Assembly: GCF_964204645.1 (NCBI RefSeq)
Contig: NC_134036.1
Coordinates: 5,221,600-5,285,599 of the forward strand
Direction of reading: 5' to 3'
DNA length: 64,000 nucleotides
From: Tubulanus polymorphus
Taxonomy: Eukaryota; Nemertea; Palaeonemertea; Tubulaniformes; Tubulanidae
Part shown: positions 61,962 to 64,000 of the stretch, one piece after another
Numbering within the stretch: the stretch's first letter is position 1
How the letters are laid out: every line of letters begins with the position of its first letter
The notes under the pieces: generated by a model
The model's database searches: none
Told to the model about the DNA's origin: nothing
The model's input: the letters and a program-made list of their open reading frames with translations, nothing else
Translations under genes and position numbers: made by a program

Positions 61962-64000
61962 ATTTGAGACAATAACTAATTATATAGATTCATCGCACGA
62001 AAATGAGTTTAATTTGAGTTTGAATTAAGGCAATAACTAATTTCAAATATTTTAAGCCTAAACAATGAGTTTAATTGAAGAAAATAACTAATTTCAAAGA
62101 TTAAAAGCCCAAACAATGAGTTTGATTGAAGCCAATAACTTATTTCATAAATTCAACAAACATTAAGCATAGACAATGAGTTTAATTGAAGACGATAATT
62201 AATCTCAAAGATTCAAAGCCCAAACAATGAGTTTAATTGAAGAAAAAGATTAATTTCAAAGGGTCAAAGCCTAAACAATAAGTTAAATTCAAGACAATAA
62301 ATTATTACATAGATTGCAAGCCTAAACAATGGGTTTAATTGAAAACAAAAACTAATTTTATAGATGAATTGAAGACAATTACTAATTTCAAAGATTCCAA
62401 GCCTAAACAATAAGCTTAATTGAAGACAATAACTTATTTCATAGATTACAAGCCTAAACAATGGGTTCAATTCAAACATTCTAATCTAAGCCAAAACAAC
62501 GAGTTTAATTAAACACAATAACTAATTACAAAGCCTCAAAGCCTAAACAATGAGTTTAATTGAAGAAAATAACTTATTTCATAAATTCAAAGCCAAAACA
62601 ATGAAAAGAATAACTTCTTTCAAAGATTCCAAGCCTAAACAAAAAGCCTAATTGAAGGCAATAACTAACTTCATAGATTAATTGATGGCAATAACTAATT
62701 TCAAGATTCCAAGCCTAAACAAAGAGCTTAATTGAAGACAATTACTAATTTCAAAGATTCAAACCCATACAATCAGTTTAATTGGAGACAATAAATAATT
62801 ACATACATTCATAGCACAAAAATGAGTTTAATTTGAGTTTGAATTAAGGCAATAACTAATTTCATAGATTCAAAGCCTAAACAATGAGTTTAATTGAAGG
62901 CAATAACTAATTTCAAACATTTTAAGCCTAAACACTGAGTTTAATTGAAGAAAATTACTAATTTCAAAGATTAAAAGCCCAAACAATGAGTTTGATTGAA
63001 GACAATAACTTATTTCATAAATTCAACAACAAAAGAATGCGTTACATTGAAGACAATAACAAAATTCAAAAGATTCAAAGCCTAAACAATTAGTGTAATT
63101 GAAGACAATAACTAATTTCATAGATTCAAAGCCTAAACAAAGAGTTTAATTGAAGGCAATAACTTATTTCAAACATTTTAAGCATGAACAATGAGTTTAA
63201 TTGAAGACAATTACTAATTTCAAACATTTAAGCCTAAACAATGAGTTTAAATTGAAAACAATAACTAATTCAAAAGATTCAAAGCCTAAACAATTAGTGA
63301 AATTGGAGAAAACAACTAATTTCATAGATTCCAAGCCTCAGCAATGAGTTTAATTGAAGACAATAACTAATTTCACACATTTTAAGCATAAACAGTGAGT
63401 TTAATTGAAGACGATAACTAATTTCAAAGATTCAAAGCCCAAACAATGAGTTTAATTGAAGAAAATGATTAATTTCAATGGGTCAAAGCCTAAACAATAA
63501 GTTAAGATAAAGACAATAAATGATTACATAGATTGCAAGCCTAAACAATGGGTTTAATTGAAAACAAAAACTAATTTTATAGATGAATTGAAGGAAAAAA
63601 CTAATTTCAAAGATTCCAAGCCTAAACAATAAGCTTAATTGAAGACAATAACTTATTTCATAGATTGCAAGCCTAAACAATGGGTTCAATTCAAACATTC
63701 TAATTTAAGCCAAAACAACGAGTTAATTAAATACAATACCTAATTTCAAAGTCTCAAAGCCTAAACAATGAGTTTAATTGAAGAAAATAACTTATTTTAT
63801 AAATTCAAAGCCAAAACAATGAAGACAATAACTCATTTCAAAGATTCCAAGCCTAAACAAAAAGCTTAATTGAAGGCAATAAGTAACTTCATAGATTAAT
63901 TGATGGCAATAACTACTTTCAAAGATTCCAAGCCTAAACAAAGAGCTTAATTGAAGACAATTACTAATTTCAAAGATTCAAAGCCCGAACAATGAGTTTA

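Larger units (their letters stand above)
59330..64000. repeat. 51-bp AT-rich satellite array, continuing past the window
   Basis: The monomer is 51 bases, with landmark words AAGCCTAAACAATGAG, TTTAATTGAAGACAATAAC and TAATTTCAAAGATTC. About 90 imperfect copies fill the last 4.7 kb. As 51 is a multiple of three, stop-free runs persist on the minus strand and give four near-identical 71-codon frames of 17-residue repeats. These are not genes. Some monomers have lost part of their length (GATTAATTGATGGCAATAAC type). Confidence 0.9.

Noticed and set aside
59474-63698. Four near-identical 71-codon minus-strand frames in the right end
   Set aside because: They are stop-free runs of the 51-bp satellite, with no start context, promoter or splice sites.
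59330-64000. CRISPR-like array
   Set aside because: The repeats are contiguous without unique spacers, and the locus is eukaryotic.

Overview
The window is animal nuclear DNA. It has spliced genes with short introns, polyadenylation signals, a decayed non-LTR retrotransposon, tRNA-derived repeats and an AT-rich satellite. The gene content points to a lophotrochozoan, most likely a mollusc. That placement is an inference from two things: a tandem family resembling the snail receptor GRL101 (LDL-receptor class A repeats, leucine-rich repeats and a rhodopsin-type seven-helix domain), and small secreted peptides with the six-cysteine C-C-CC-C-C layout common in molluscs.

Layout. Positions 1-3340 hold no recognisable gene. 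A decayed L1/Tx1-like element lies on the minus strand at about 3338-5830. Four tandem paralogous receptor genes follow, all on the minus strand: gene 1 (6619-12610), gene 2 (15456-22034), gene 3 (26002-31983) and gene 4 (35450-41605). Each has three exons, all joined in phase 0, and encodes about 1,930-1,950 residues: signal peptide, CUB-like modules, two C-type-lectin-like domains, about six LDLa repeats, LRRs and 7TM. The repeated unit is about 9-10.5 kb and includes non-coding flanks. Upstream of genes 2, 3 and 4, and once more at about 47.9 kb, lies a plus-strand module with a conserved exon-like block of 127-135 bp.

From 44.4 to 53.1 kb there is a second small family on the minus strand. 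Two genes (44647-45188 and 50773-51328) each have a signal-peptide exon joined in phase 1 to a cystine-knot exon. A third knot exon (50294-50385) has no signal exon of its own and may be an alternative terminal exon. The spacing is the same in all three: C-x6-C-x5-CC-x3-C-x4-C.

From 53.9 to 59.2 kb there are tRNA-derived repeats, a TATA-driven transcription unit with a 44-bp tandem repeat, a GA-rich tract and low-complexity DNA. From about 59.33 kb to the window end lies a 51-bp satellite with near-identical higher-order duplications.

The receptors would display a large multi-domain ectodomain at the cell surface, and the knot peptides would be secreted. Nothing in the sequence links the two families except proximity. 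The most notable observations are the unannotated cystine-knot family, the mosaic history of the four receptors, and a GC-AG intron in gene 4.
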